Shown here piece after piece: positions 46,501-56,341 of a DNA stretch of 64,000 nt. The DNA is from Ereboglobus luteus (GTDB lineage: Bacteria; Verrucomicrobiota; Verrucomicrobiia; Opitutales; Opitutaceae). A program made the position numbers and the translations under genes. The first letter of the stretch is position 1. Every line of letters starts with the position of its first letter. The stretch is from NCBI RefSeq assembly GCF_003096195.1, contig NZ_CP023004.1, positions 3,390,501 through 3,454,500 on the forward strand. The letters are read 5' to 3'. A model generated the notes under the pieces. That model saw only the letters and a list, made by a program, of their open reading frames with translations. It was not told the origin of the DNA and ran no database searches.

Positions 46501-47830
46501 GGGCGCCGTGGGCTCCGCGTTTTCCTACCAGATTGACGCAAATTATCTCCCGTCGGGTTTTGCCGCGACCGGTTTGCCCGAAGGGTTGAGCATCGATGCT
46601 TCGACCGGCGCGATTACTGGAACACCACTCACGAGCGGCAAGTTCACCGTCACGCTCTCCGCGACCAATGGCGCCGGCGACGGCCAGGCGCAACTCGTCA
46701 TCACCATCGACGGCCACGTGGAGACGGAGTCCGTGGTGAGCACGGGATTGACCGCCCCGGTTTCGGGCGTGTGCGACAGCGCGGGCAACCTTTATGTGGT
46801 CGATGGCGGCGCCATCAAAAAAATCGCCGCCGCCAACAATGCGGTTTCAACGCATGCAACCGTTCCCCAGGCGACCTGCATCGCAAGCAGCCCCGGCGAG
46901 CCGGGCGTGTTTTACGTCGGCGGCAGCGGCGGCGCGGTTAATAGGATTCTCGCCGACGGCACAGTTGTCACGCCTTCGCTTGCATCCGGTCTCGACGCCA
47001 TCAACGGCATCGCCGTCGATGCCCAGGGCGCCGTTTACGTTTCCAGCGGCGACACGGTCAAAAAAATCTCCCCCGCGGGCGAAGTTTCCACGCTGGTCGA
47101 CACGGGGCTCAATGCGCCCGGCGGTCTTGCGATCAATGAAAGCACGGGCAGGCTGTATGTTGCCGACACGGGTAACAATGCCGTCAAGGAAATCAACACC
47201 GAGACCGGCGCAGTCACCGCCACCGCCACGGGATTCAACACGCCCGAGGCCCTCGCGATTGATGACGCCGGACTCATTTATGTGACCGACACGGGCAGCG
47301 GCAAGGTGCTCGTCCACGATGCGGTTTCCAAAAAAACGAGCACCGTCCTCGACACGACCGCAGGGCTCAATGCCCCCGCGGGCATCGCGATTGACGGCGA
47401 CGGATTTGTTTACGTGGTCGACACCGGCAACGCCTCCGTAAGCGCAATCCTCGCGAGTCCCATGACAACGGTTGAGCTTCAAAACACGTCAGCGGCGACA
47501 CGCTCACGCGTCACCCTTGACGGAGCCGTGCGCGCCTCGCCTGGAGCCACCTATCAATGGTTCAAGGATGGCGTCGCGATCCCCGGCGCAACGGGCTCGA
47601 CGTATGAAATCGCCTACGTGCTGCACGCCGATGCCGGGGTCTACTCCGTCATCGCGAGCAATCCTCTGGGGAAAAGCAGTGACAGCATGGTGCTGCTCGT
47701 GACCGGAGTGGAACCGCCGCTAAGCGACGATAGTTTCGAGAAGGGCGGCGGCGCGACAAGCCTCTGGATGCTTGGCGCACTGGCGCTGCTTATGGGGCTG
47801 CGCCGGATCGTTTCGCGCCGCTTCCGCTGA
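43565..47830 (+). CDS. Multidomain GH-A surface protein with NHL propeller and CTERM anchor
   Basis: 1,421 residues, secreted (signal ends about residue 29). Residues 35-470 look like a clan GH-A glycosidase (GH5/GH39-like): E150 in 'EMNNELD' is the likely acid/base and E277 in 'MIATEGGES' the nucleophile. Then: fibronectin III (about 480-565), a golvesin-like carbohydrate module (575-705), a second FN3 (710-800), three Put_Ig repeats with 'GLP.GL......G.ISGT...SGTY' (805-1055), an NHL-type propeller (1055-1300) and an Ig-like domain ('YQWFKDGVAIPGATG'). The end is a sorting signal: GGGATS, a helix and RRIVSRRFR, like GlyGly-CTERM or MYXO-CTERM. It is probably cell-surface bound and acts on a polysaccharide outside the cell. 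Confidence 0.75.
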   Translation: MNIKQTPRTIWLTVVAALCAGTIAPLAADPVQAVQADAFVASTAVATHWRKGGSATNPFPDVYMTKFDELSSLVIDSGIRHIRDTGSTPDFIKKIQMLSDAGVKSIITIHPAAGIRPNSLYWAAGAAYSVDDYVRVVGRDVIAYLEMNNELDMASQRSATYWRPNDTVTLSDDPESANYYINYIKAATADAKASLAASGDGSIASVPLIGPSFATTEKGPNSSYTRAGDLSQHVDFSNIHHYYLGREPETSTIRGIDYVVENCAREQAPGKGMIATEGGESTIAGTSKQIWPAVIQGRYMPRYFLTHFLKGFTVTAAYELVDESRGASVPNTNKEDNFGLIKNDLTPKPAYHAVKNMLSVLKDPGPSFEPATLDYAMSGGTDNVNTAFFQKRNGDFYLCLWLGVSSYDSTGDGSIFDNPPQSVTLALPAEIQSARIFILDDTGAMTSAAASIAGNAITVSVTDRVTIVRLSATSNGGEASMPTGLRAAPASGQIALKWAPVFEATSYTVKRASSASGPFTVVASGLASPEYTDTGLTDGTTVYYKVTATAPGGESVESVHIAATPFKPIIDNADGLPEVTLNGAWTASTAAPFGNNNFPVDYYNTNFIHDGNTAKGTKSVVFTPTITTAGNYNVYIRWTATSGRSNNTPVEVTDSEGTHQYTVNQRINSGTWVLLGTFKFAAGATGNVTIKNDSTNGHVIADAVRLVLDMPRSPAGLTASTDAPPVALSWTAVTGATGYTVRRATSQHGPWTLLADNVPGTSYSDAGTEADTVYYYTVSTVGGTGEGAPGYPVAGASMRPVITSAATKNGVVGEPFSYQIIAQYSPTAYDATGLPSGLAVNQTSGMISGTAATSGTYNVVLSASNAAGSGTAALLLDIASELFAPVITSATTAVAHEGEQFLYELTASQQPDTLTATPMPAGLDYDPATSMISGIPTASGTYNIMLSATNRKGTGTASLELVVEPVRYPPSISSPTSASGAVGSAFSYQIDANYLPSGFAATGLPEGLSIDASTGAITGTPLTSGKFTVTLSATNGAGDGQAQLVITIDGHVETESVVSTGLTAPVSGVCDSAGNLYVVDGGAIKKIAAANNAVSTHATVPQATCIASSPGEPGVFYVGGSGGAVNRILADGTVVTPSLASGLDAINGIAVDAQGAVYVSSGDTVKKISPAGEVSTLVDTGLNAPGGLAINESTGRLYVADTGNNAVKEINTETGAVTATATGFNTPEALAIDDAGLIYVTDTGSGKVLVHDAVSKKTSTVLDTTAGLNAPAGIAIDGDGFVYVVDTGNASVSAILASPMTTVELQNTSAATRSRVTLDGAVRASPGATYQWFKDGVAIPGATGSTYEIAYVLHADAGVYSVIASNPLGKSSDSMVLLVTGVEPPLSDDSFEKGGGATSLWMLGALALLMGLRRIVSRRFR

Positions 47831-47845
47831 CGATTCGCGTCGCCA

Positions 47846-50800
47846 ATGCTGCCTCGCACCTTTCTGACGCAACTCATCCCTGCGCGCATCGACGAGGCGG
47901 CGCGGCGATTGCAGTCCCGGATATGGACGCCGCTTCCCGACGCCGTGATCGAGGTTGCTGGGACGGAAAGTTTTCGCGATCCGGACTTCCGCACGCCCGG
48001 GCAACTGACAGGGGCCGATTTCACCCCTGTTTCCCCCAATGTCGATATCCATTGGGGCCCAAAATATTCGCAACGCTGGTTCCGGCTTGTGCTTCCCGAC
48101 GCGCCCGCGGGAGACAAAAGCACGCGCTACCTCGAATGGCGCGACCAGGCGGAGGCGACCTTATACATCGATGGCATTCCCTACTCGGGGCTCGATCTTG
48201 CGCATCGCTATTGCCCGCTTCCGGATGGAACGCGCGAGGCGCTGGTCGAGTCGGTGTGCATCCGCTCGGGCATCTGGCTCGACGGCACCGCCTCGCATCT
48301 GGAGGAGCAAGGCAGTCGTTACACGCCGCCGCGTCTTTTCACACGCAATGACGCAGCTTGGAACGCCTATCACGATTTGAAAGTCCTGCTCGATCTTCTC
48401 GAGGTCGAGCACCGGGACTATCAGCCGCCATCGCCCGTCGGGCCGCCGCCAAAAGTGTTTACCGATCCGGTGCGCAACACGCCGCCGGTCTTCCGGGCCA
48501 GCCCGTTGTTTCGCCGGTTGTCGCACAGACTCGATGTCGCCGTGCACGTCTTCGACCGCAAGGGACTGAATGCGTTTGCGCAGGAGCTTCGGAAAATCTA
48601 CCGCGATTTTCCGGCGGACCTCGATGCGCTCCATGCCGTGCTGACCGGCCATGCGCATATTGATCTGGTGTGGTTGTGGCCGGAGCGTGTCGGCGAATTC
48701 AAGGCCGTCCATAGCTGGGCCACGCAAGTCCGCCTCCTCACCGAGTATCCCGAGTTTCGTTTCGGATATTCGCAACCCGCGAGCTACCGCGCCGTCGAAC
48801 GCATCGCGCCCGCGCTGCACGAACAAGTGCGCGGGCTCATCGCGCAAAATCGCTGGGAGGCGACGGGCGCGAGCTATGTCGAAAGCGACACACAAATTCC
48901 GTGCGGCGAGGCGCTGTGGCGAAGCCTGCGCATGGGGCAGGACGAGTTCAGCCGCCTGCGGGGAACCCCCGCGAGCGTTTTCTGGCTGCCGGATGTCTTC
49001 GGCTACAGCGGCTGCGTGCCGCAATTGTTGCGCGCCTGCGGAGTCACGGGATTTTTCACGACAAAACTTTCCTGGAGTTCCATAAACCGTCCGCCTCACA
49101 CATCTTTCATGTGGCGCGGTAATGACGGAACCGAAGTCGCCTCGCACCTCGTGTTGTTGCACGACTATAACGAGGCCGCCAACCTGCGCCGGCTTCGCGA
49201 AGACGCGCTGCATCACCAGCAGGCCGCCGTGCACGGCGAGTTTCTTGTCCCCACCGGTTATGGCGACGGCGGCGGCGGTCCGACCGAGGAGATGTGCGAG
49301 CGCGTGCGCCGTCTCAATAATCTCGCGGGCGCGCCTCGCGCGCAATGGGGCGGAATCGAGGAGTTTTATGAAAAACTCAATTCAATCTCGCAAAGCCTCC
49401 CCGTGTGCGCGGGCGAGTTGATGCTCGAAATTCACAGGGGCGTTTACACGACGCATGGGCGGCTGAAAACAGCGTTTCGCTCACTGGAGCGCGCCCTGCA
49501 AATCCAAGAGGCCGCGCATGTGGCCGCCGGCATGGGGCCGGTTGATTTGCATGCGTGGGAGCGGTTGGTTTTTGCGCAATTCCACGATTACATTCCCGGC
49601 AGTTCAATCTGGGAGGTTTATGAAAAGGGCATTCCCGAAATCGAGCGGCTTGCCGTCGAGGCACTCACCGCAGCGAAGCATGCGTTAATGAAAAATTGCG
49701 GCACGGAAAACCAGACGGACAAATGCTGGTTCAATCCCCTGCCTCAACCGCGCAACTGGATCGACGGCGATGCATGCTATCGCATGCAACCATTGAGCGG
49801 AGGTTCCGTGATGGCACTCGAATGCGTTAACGCATCCAATCCATGCGCTTCGTCCACGGAACTGGCGAGCGACCGGGTGCGCGCGACATTTGACGCGACG
49901 GGCGGACTGCTCTCGCTTGCGATTGACGGCGAGGCAGTCGCGCTGCGCGGCACCGGCCACCGTTTGCTCGCCTACCCGGATCATCCCGCATCGTTTGAGG
50001 CGTGGGACATAGACCGCAACACACTCGTTGATGGTTTGCCCGCGCAACCCGTCGGCGAACCGGACGTCATCAAAAACGGACTGTCGTCGGGCGTGCGATT
50101 TACCTACCGCGTGGCGGAAACAAGCACGGCTCGCGTTTTTTATCACGTGCGTGCCGCCGAGCCGGTCTTGCGCATCGACTACGAAATCGACTGGCGTGAT
50201 GCGGAGTTTCTCCTGAAGGCTGTATTCGAAACCGGATACGACGGACGCATGGCGCGTTTTGGCGCGCCCTTCGGGAGCACGTTGCGAGGACAATGGCCCG
50301 GATACCCTCGCGAGGAAGCGTTGTGGGAGGTTCCCTTTAGCCGCTGGTTGACGGTTACCGACGATGCCCAGGCGAAAGGCCTCTCCGTGATCACACGGGA
50401 TCGTTATGGCGCCAGCGTGCGCGACGGCGCCGTGGGTGTGACACTGGTGCGGAGCGCGTTTGTCACCGAGGCGGACCATCACCCGCAGATTCGTGAAACA
50501 CCGAATCGCCCCGTTCACTCGGACATTGGCGTGCAAAGCGTGAGTCTCGCCATCGGGCGTTATCATCACGCCCAGCCCGCGAACGATCAGGCCCCGGCAC
50601 TGGCCGATTCGCTATTCACACCGTGTGTGCGGTTTGATGCAGATGCGCCATGCGCGGTAGAATGCGGACTAGTGGGTATCCAAAATACAAATACACTTCA
50701 ACCTTGCTGGGCTGAGCCAGGACGCGACGGAATCTGGGCCCTGCGAGTGCACGAAACAGGCGGCGAGTCCGGGGAGGCTCGGCTCGAAATCGCCAAGGAC

Positions 50801-50965
50801 TGGTGCGCGTCTGCCTGCGCATTGGGAACACCTCTTGAAGCCATCACGGATGAAAGCTGGCACGCCGGTTCACTTGAGGTTCCTTACCGCGCCTACGAGG
50901 TAAAAACTGTGTGGTTTAAGCCAGTTGGCGGACGATCCATCCCGCAACGACGCTCCCATCAATAA
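47846..50965 (+). CDS. GH38 alpha-mannosidase
   Basis: 1,039 residues, no signal peptide, so probably cytoplasmic. It hydrolyses alpha-mannosides. The zinc site begins at 'GHAHIDLVWLWP' (H271 and D273), the catalytic nucleophile is D383 in 'FWLPDVFGYSG', and a third zinc histidine is in 'FAQFHDYIPGSS'. An N-terminal beta-sandwich (1-230) precedes the barrel, and large C-terminal beta domains follow (650-1030), as in bacterial and class II GH38 enzymes. It begins 15 bp after the surface protein and ends the rightward run. Alpha-mannose in the target glycan is therefore likely. Confidence 0.93.
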   Translation: MLPRTFLTQLIPARIDEAARRLQSRIWTPLPDAVIEVAGTESFRDPDFRTPGQLTGADFTPVSPNVDIHWGPKYSQRWFRLVLPDAPAGDKSTRYLEWRDQAEATLYIDGIPYSGLDLAHRYCPLPDGTREALVESVCIRSGIWLDGTASHLEEQGSRYTPPRLFTRNDAAWNAYHDLKVLLDLLEVEHRDYQPPSPVGPPPKVFTDPVRNTPPVFRASPLFRRLSHRLDVAVHVFDRKGLNAFAQELRKIYRDFPADLDALHAVLTGHAHIDLVWLWPERVGEFKAVHSWATQVRLLTEYPEFRFGYSQPASYRAVERIAPALHEQVRGLIAQNRWEATGASYVESDTQIPCGEALWRSLRMGQDEFSRLRGTPASVFWLPDVFGYSGCVPQLLRACGVTGFFTTKLSWSSINRPPHTSFMWRGNDGTEVASHLVLLHDYNEAANLRRLREDALHHQQAAVHGEFLVPTGYGDGGGGPTEEMCERVRRLNNLAGAPRAQWGGIEEFYEKLNSISQSLPVCAGELMLEIHRGVYTTHGRLKTAFRSLERALQIQEAAHVAAGMGPVDLHAWERLVFAQFHDYIPGSSIWEVYEKGIPEIERLAVEALTAAKHALMKNCGTENQTDKCWFNPLPQPRNWIDGDACYRMQPLSGGSVMALECVNASNPCASSTELASDRVRATFDATGGLLSLAIDGEAVALRGTGHRLLAYPDHPASFEAWDIDRNTLVDGLPAQPVGEPDVIKNGLSSGVRFTYRVAETSTARVFYHVRAAEPVLRIDYEIDWRDAEFLLKAVFETGYDGRMARFGAPFGSTLRGQWPGYPREEALWEVPFSRWLTVTDDAQAKGLSVITRDRYGASVRDGAVGVTLVRSAFVTEADHHPQIRETPNRPVHSDIGVQSVSLAIGRYHHAQPANDQAPALADSLFTPCVRFDADAPCAVECGLVGIQNTNTLQPCWAEPGRDGIWALRVHETGGESGEARLEIAKDWCASACALGTPLEAITDESWHAGSLEVPYRAYEVKTVWFKPVGGRSIPQRRSHQ

Positions 50966-51321
<356 letters not shown>

Positions 51322-54056
51322 TCAGATCGGGACGTAGTCGGGGGTTTGCTCGGGCTCCACGACTTCGGCTGTCGTGAGTTGCACCAGTTCGTGGAGGGTT
51401 TTGAAGTGCGCGGCGAGGTCGTTTCCTTCGGTGCCGCCAACGAGGCGCTCAAAGAGGCCGCGTTTGCTGTCCTTCAGGCTTTGGATGCGTTCCTCGATTG
51501 TTCCGGCTGTCACCATGCGGTAAACGAAAACAGTGTTCGACTGACCGATGCGGTGGACTCGGTCAACGGCCTGCGCCTCGACGGCGGGGTTCCACCACGG
51601 GTCGAGGAGAAAAACGTAGTCCGCGGCGTGCAGCGTGATGCCGGTGCCGCCGGCCTTGAGTGAGACGAGCATCGCGGCGGCGCCTTTCGCGTTTTGGAAG
51701 GCCTGCACGGGCTTGAGGCGATCCTTGGTCATGCCCGTGATTTCGTAGCGAGGCAGGTCGGGGTAGGTGAGGGCGATGGCTTCGTGGACGCGCTCAAGGA
51801 GCATCACGAATTGCGAGAAGATGACAACTTTGTGCCCGCCGCTGATGATTTCAGCGAGTTTTTCAACGAGGAGGTTTATCTTGCCGGAGTCGGCGAGCGG
51901 GGTGTCCAGCCAGGGGAGCATGTCGGGGTCGCAACAAATCTGGCGCAGGCGCGTGAGGAGGGCGAGAAACCCGAAGCTGCGCTCGCGCAGGGCGGCGTCC
52001 ATATCGTCACCGAGGCGTTGCAGTCCCTCGGCGCAGACGCGGGCGTATTCGGCGCGTTGCACATCGGTGAGCGGGCAGACGAGTTCCATTTCAACTTTCG
52101 GCGGAAGCTCGGTGGCGACTTCGCTTTTGGTGCGGCGCAGGATGAAGGGGGCGAGTTGTGCGCGGAGTCGGGTGAACGCGCCTTCGCGATCGGCGGCGAG
52201 CGCGGCTTCAAAACCGGCGCGCGTGCCAAGCAGCCCGGGCAGGAGGAAGCGGAAAATGGACCACAGGTCGAGCTGGCGGTTTTCGAGCGGGGTGCCGGAG
52301 AGGACGATGCGATGCTGGGCGCGGATGGCGAAGCAGGTTTGCGTGGTTTTGGCGACGGGGTTTTTGATGAACTGGCCCTCGTCGAGGATGGCGTAGCCGA
52401 AGCGCGCGGTGTCAAGGCGGGCGCGGTGTTTGCGGAGTTGCGCGTAGCTCGCGATCCAGACGATGCGCTCGGAGACGGCGGGGGCGCGGTCTGCAGTTTG
52501 CCGTTTGCGGTTCCAGCTTCGGGCTCGGCGGCGTGATTTGTTTCGGTGGCGTTGCCGACAAAGGGATTTCCGTTTTTCAGGACTTTGATGCGAATGTGCG
52601 GGGCGAATTTCGCGAATTCCTCCTGCCAGACGGGAACGACGCTGGCGGGGCAAACGATGAGCGTGGGGAGCGCGGGATCGTTGGCGGGGCGGACGGAGAG
52701 GAGCGAGATTGTCTGAAGGGTTTTGCCGAGGCCCATTTCGTCCGCGAGGAGTCCGTGGCAGCCGGTGTCGCACAGGTGGTGCATCCATTCAACGCCGTGG
52801 CGTTGATAGGGACGGAGGATTTCGGGGAGTTGCTTGGTGAAGGGCGCGGGGGTGGTGACGGCCCGGCGCCATGCCTCGATTTCGGGCGAAAGAGTCAGCT
52901 TGAGGCGCGCGTCATTGAATAGGGAGAAAATGAGATACGGGGGAAGCTCGCCGTCGGGGTTTTCCGCCTCGGAGATGTTGCGTCTCCAGTTTTCCAGCGT
53001 TTCGAGCCGGTCGGCGGGGAGTGTGACGATGCCCACGCCGGGGAGCAGGGTGGGCGAGGCGCCGCGCTTGGTGACGAGTGCGACCTCCTCGTCGGTGAGG
53101 AGGCGTTCGCCGGATTTGAATATCCAGCGCAAGTCGAGGGCGGCATCGTTGTCGCCGCCCCCGGCGGTTTTAGATTTCAAATTCGAAATTTCAGAATCAC
53201 TGGTCGCGTTTTTTTTGCGAGCGCGCCGGGTGGCGATGGCGCTGACTTCGAGGGTTTGCGCGTTCTGGAGGAGTTTTTCCGTTTCGGGGGCGAGTTCGAT
53301 TTCGTAGGCGCGCCGCCATGCGGGGAGGGTATTTTTCAGATAAGATGGAATCTCGATGATGTTCGAGAGGAGGTAGTGGCCGGTTTGTGCGTTGTAGGCG
53401 AAATGCGATTTGCGCGCGAGGGCGGCGAGTCCGATGAGCTTGGCGCGTTCCGCCCGCGTGGTTGCGGGGCGGGCGGACGAGGCGGTGTTGCCCGGTGTGA
53501 AGGCCGGGGCGCGGGGCGCGCGGGCATTGGCCGGGTCTTTCCAGAACGCCTCGAACGAGAGTCCGTTGTGGCTGGTGGCGAAGGTGAGGACGAGTGTGCG
53601 CGGAGGCGGCGCATCGGAGGTTGCCGGGACGGTTTTGCCGTTGGTTGCCGCGCCGGAGGATTGCGGCGCGGGCGCGTTGGCACCGTTGCCGTTGCCGTTG
53701 GCGGATGGCTCGGCGGGCAGGGGAGGGAGTTCGTCGCAAAGGAGTTCCTCGATTTCGTGAATGCCGGCGACCGCGATGGCGCGGGCTTTTTCGGTGTCGT
53801 CAGTCGATGCGCGGATGTTGAGCTCGCCATTTTCCCATTCGATGACGGCGTATTCATCGCGTTTTTCAATGCGGCGGTGAATGATGGCGTCCTTGTTGGT
53901 GAGCTCGAGTTCGCGGATTTCGCTGTCGCGGTAAATGCGGCGGCCCTGTTCGAGCTGGCTGTCCGTGAACACGGCGAACCAATCGCCTTCGAGTTTCTCA
54001 AACCAAAACTCGAGCGATTGCGGACTGTAGATGCGTTTTGCGGCGTGCTTTTGCAT
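51322..54056 (-). pseudogene. SNF2-family DNA helicase, frameshifted
   Basis: A SWI2/SNF2 ATPase that would remodel protein-DNA complexes, about 910 residues if read through. The N-terminal half has SWIM-like and linker regions, 'LRPYQRHGVEWMHHLCDTG' and Walker A 'ADEMGLGKTLQTIS'. After the break the other frame continues with 'WIASYAQLRKHRARL', motif II 'AILDEGQFIKNP', 'VLSGTPLENRQLDLWSIF', and the helicase C half with 'GGTGITLHAADYVFLLDPWWNPAVEAQA' (two strands) and 'DRVHRIGQ'. The break lies in a run of five G at 52480-52484, and one extra G would join the halves. The start used is the ATG at 54056 ('MQKHAAKRIYSPQ'); ATGs at 54119 and 54182 are also in frame. Confidence 0.8.
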
Positions 54057-54269
54057 GACGCGAAAAGGTTCAACGCTAGAATCGCATGAGTGTTGAGCAA
54101 TCCCTTTTTCAAGTGTCATTGTTTTTTGGGTGATAGCGAAGGCATACCCTCGGACGGAGGCGGGCGACGCGACTAAATTCATTGTAAAGCCGACGTTAAT
54201 ATACCGTTGCCAAGGTTTCCGCCCGACATTTGCGTTTGGGTTTCATTTTCCCAAATTATTTTTAATCTC

Positions 54270-55037
54270 ATGCAATGGTATTATGTTTTAAACGGCGAGC
54301 GCGTCGGACCCGTTTCACAGGAGCAATTCGACCAGCTTGTGCAGGCGGGCACGATCACGGGCGAGACGCTTGTCTGGCACGCGGGCATGACGGAGTGGCT
54401 GTCGTGGACGCAGACGGCGGCGCGGATCGCCGCTGAAAGCGACTCGGCCGTGTGCGCGGTGAGCGGCCGTCTTTACCCGAAGCGCGAGATGCTTGAATAC
54501 CAAGGGCGCTGGGTGAGCGCCGAGCACAAGGACGAGTTTTTCCAGCGCATTCGCGAGGGCGTGCAGCACCACACTGCGATGCCGGGCGAAGTGCGCTATG
54601 CGGGATTTTGGATTCGGTTCGCGGCGGTCATTATCGACATGATGTGCCTGTGGGCGATCAACATGGTTTTCAGCGTGGGTTTCATGTTTGTGATGATGGC
54701 GCTTGGCGGCCTCGCGTCCGCGTCTGGACGCGGTGGAATGACACCGGTCGTCGTGATTCTGCAATTGTCCCTCTATGTTGTGCAAATTGCCGTGGCGCTG
54801 GCCTATGACGTGTTTTTTATCCGAAAATATGACGCGACTCCCGGCAAACTTGCGTTGGGCTTGAAGATTCTGCGCGCCGATGGCGACAAGCTTTCGGTGG
54901 GCCGGATTATCGGGCGCAATTTTGCAAAAGGTGTCAGCGCGTTGATCCTGTGCATCGGCTACATAATGGCCGGCTGGGACGATCAAAAACGCGCCTTGCA
55001 CGACATCATGTGCGACACGCGCGTGGTGCGCAAATAA
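54270..55037 (+). CDS. GYF_2-RDD membrane protein
   Basis: 255 residues. Residues 1-50 are a GYF_2 domain ('WYYVLNGERVGPVSQEQF' and 'LVWHAGMTEWL'), a small protein-protein interaction fold. A link region has a Cys near 'VCAVSGRLYPKREMLE'. From about 105 an RDD domain begins ('YAGFWIRFAAVIIDMMCLWAI'), with three membrane segments and 'ATPGKLALGLKILRADG' and 'GWDDQKRALHDIMCDTRVV'. The ATG at 54270 starts the GYF domain exactly. It is the first gene of the membrane cluster and lies 49 bp before the next. Confidence 0.9.
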   Translation: MQWYYVLNGERVGPVSQEQFDQLVQAGTITGETLVWHAGMTEWLSWTQTAARIAAESDSAVCAVSGRLYPKREMLEYQGRWVSAEHKDEFFQRIREGVQHHTAMPGEVRYAGFWIRFAAVIIDMMCLWAINMVFSVGFMFVMMALGGLASASGRGGMTPVVVILQLSLYVVQIAVALAYDVFFIRKYDATPGKLALGLKILRADGDKLSVGRIIGRNFAKGVSALILCIGYIMAGWDDQKRALHDIMCDTRVVRK

Positions 55038-55085
55038 TCGCAACCGCCGGGGCGCGTTTAATCTTTCCACGCTTTTTTTGATTCC

Positions 55086-55649
55086 GTGAGCAACAAATCT
55101 CCAACACTGAACGGCCCCTGTTCTTGCGGCGGACGCTATTTGCTCACGCCGGGGCGCGCGCAATGCGAGGTGTGCAAGGATGACTACCAGTTTGTGGAGT
55201 TTCCGGCGTTTCGAGCGGAGCGCGTGGTGACGAAACCGCACGAGTTGACGGGCGGTGACGACGCGACTTGTTTCTTCCACGCGCAAAACCAGGCTGAGGC
55301 CGTGTGCTCGTCGTGCGGACGGTTTTTATGCCCCGTGTGCGCGGTCAATTTCGGCGGACGCATTTTGTGCCCGACATGCATCTCAAGCGGAAAAACATCA
55401 CCGTCGAAGGTTGATCGTGAGAAATGGATGGCGGACACCACCGCGTTTTGGCTTGCGGCGCTGCCGCTGATTGCCTGGCCGCTCACGATTGTGACGGCCC
55501 CGGCGGCGTTTGTGCTGGTGTTGTTGAACTGGAACAAACCCGCAAGCATCGTGAAGCGCTTTCGCTGGCAGCGCTGGGTGGCGGGCGTGCTTTCGCTGGT
55601 GCAAATCGCCGGATGGGTGTGGTTGTTTGTGGAGATGTTTTCAGAATGA
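55086..55649 (+). CDS. B-box-like zinc-finger membrane protein
   Basis: 187 residues with a GTG start. Residues 12-30 hold a C-x-C...C-x-x-C zinc ribbon ('CSCGGRYL', 'CEVCKDD'). Residues 62-100 hold a B-box-like C-x2-H...C-x2-C...C-x2-C...C-x2-C cluster ('CFFHAQNQAEAVCSSCGRFL', 'CPVCAVNFGGRILCPTC'). Two hydrophobic helices follow (about 120-145 and 160-183). Its start is 48 bp after the RDD gene, and its stop overlaps the next start. It is probably an adaptor anchored in the inner membrane. Confidence 0.8.
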   Translation: MSNKSPTLNGPCSCGGRYLLTPGRAQCEVCKDDYQFVEFPAFRAERVVTKPHELTGGDDATCFFHAQNQAEAVCSSCGRFLCPVCAVNFGGRILCPTCISSGKTSPSKVDREKWMADTTAFWLAALPLIAWPLTIVTAPAAFVLVLLNWNKPASIVKRFRWQRWVAGVLSLVQIAGWVWLFVEMFSE

Positions 55650-56341
55650 GCGCGAACGACGGCAATAATCCGCGATACAAATATCTGCACTGTCAAAATG
55701 GCGGGCTGTTTTCGCGCGGGAGCCTGTGGCTCGCGGACGACCATGTGCTGCAAATCACCTCGGTCGGACTGCATGAGCGCTACCGGCGTTTTTATTTGCG
55801 CGACATCAAGGCGATCATGGTTGGCGAAGCTTTCTCGTCCAAAGTCGGCGGTTTTATCTGCGGGGTCATCGCATTTGTCTTTGGAGTGATTTCATTTTTG
55901 ACGATACTGCCGCCTGGCCCTGGAGCAGGCGCAATAGTGATTTGGTTATTTTTTGCGATTACCCTTGGACTGATGCTTTTTTTCCTATGGCGCGGGCGCA
56001 CGGTGACAGTTTATGTGGTGACGGAATTGCAAACAGTGCTGTGGCGCTCCGTAGCGCGGAAATGGCAGGCGGACAAATTGATCGCGCAACTCACGCCGTT
56101 GATCAATGCGTCGCAGGCGGATTTGACGCGCGCGCAACCGACGATGGCGGAACAGGTGTCGGACGCGGTCGATGCCGCCGTTGAGCAAACGGCGATGGAG
56201 AATCAGGCCGCCGCGCAACAATCGCCAATGCCCGAACTGCCCGCGCAACCCGAGTTGCCCTCGCAGCCGGAGCTGCCGCAAATGCAACCGCGGCAAACTT
56301 CGGACTCGCAAAATCCGGACGGAGGCCCGGGCGCGGCATGA
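55646..56341 (+). CDS. Membrane protein with PH-like domain and Pro-rich tail
   Basis: 231 residues, starting at an ATGA overlap with the previous stop. The N-terminal part ('LFSRGSLWLADDHVLQITSVGL' in two strands, then 'YRRFYLRDIKAIMVG') looks like a bacterial PH-type strand set. It encloses two membrane helices (about 68-90 and 95-115), after which the fold resumes ('RTVTVYVVTELQTVLW'). The C-terminal 60 residues are a disordered tail with repeated 'QPELP' units. No named function; it is a member of the translationally coupled membrane cluster. Confidence 0.75.
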   Translation: MSANDGNNPRYKYLHCQNGGLFSRGSLWLADDHVLQITSVGLHERYRRFYLRDIKAIMVGEAFSSKVGGFICGVIAFVFGVISFLTILPPGPGAGAIVIWLFFAITLGLMLFFLWRGRTVTVYVVTELQTVLWRSVARKWQADKLIAQLTPLINASQADLTRAQPTMAEQVSDAVDAAVEQTAMENQAAAQQSPMPELPAQPELPSQPELPQMQPRQTSDSQNPDGGPGAA

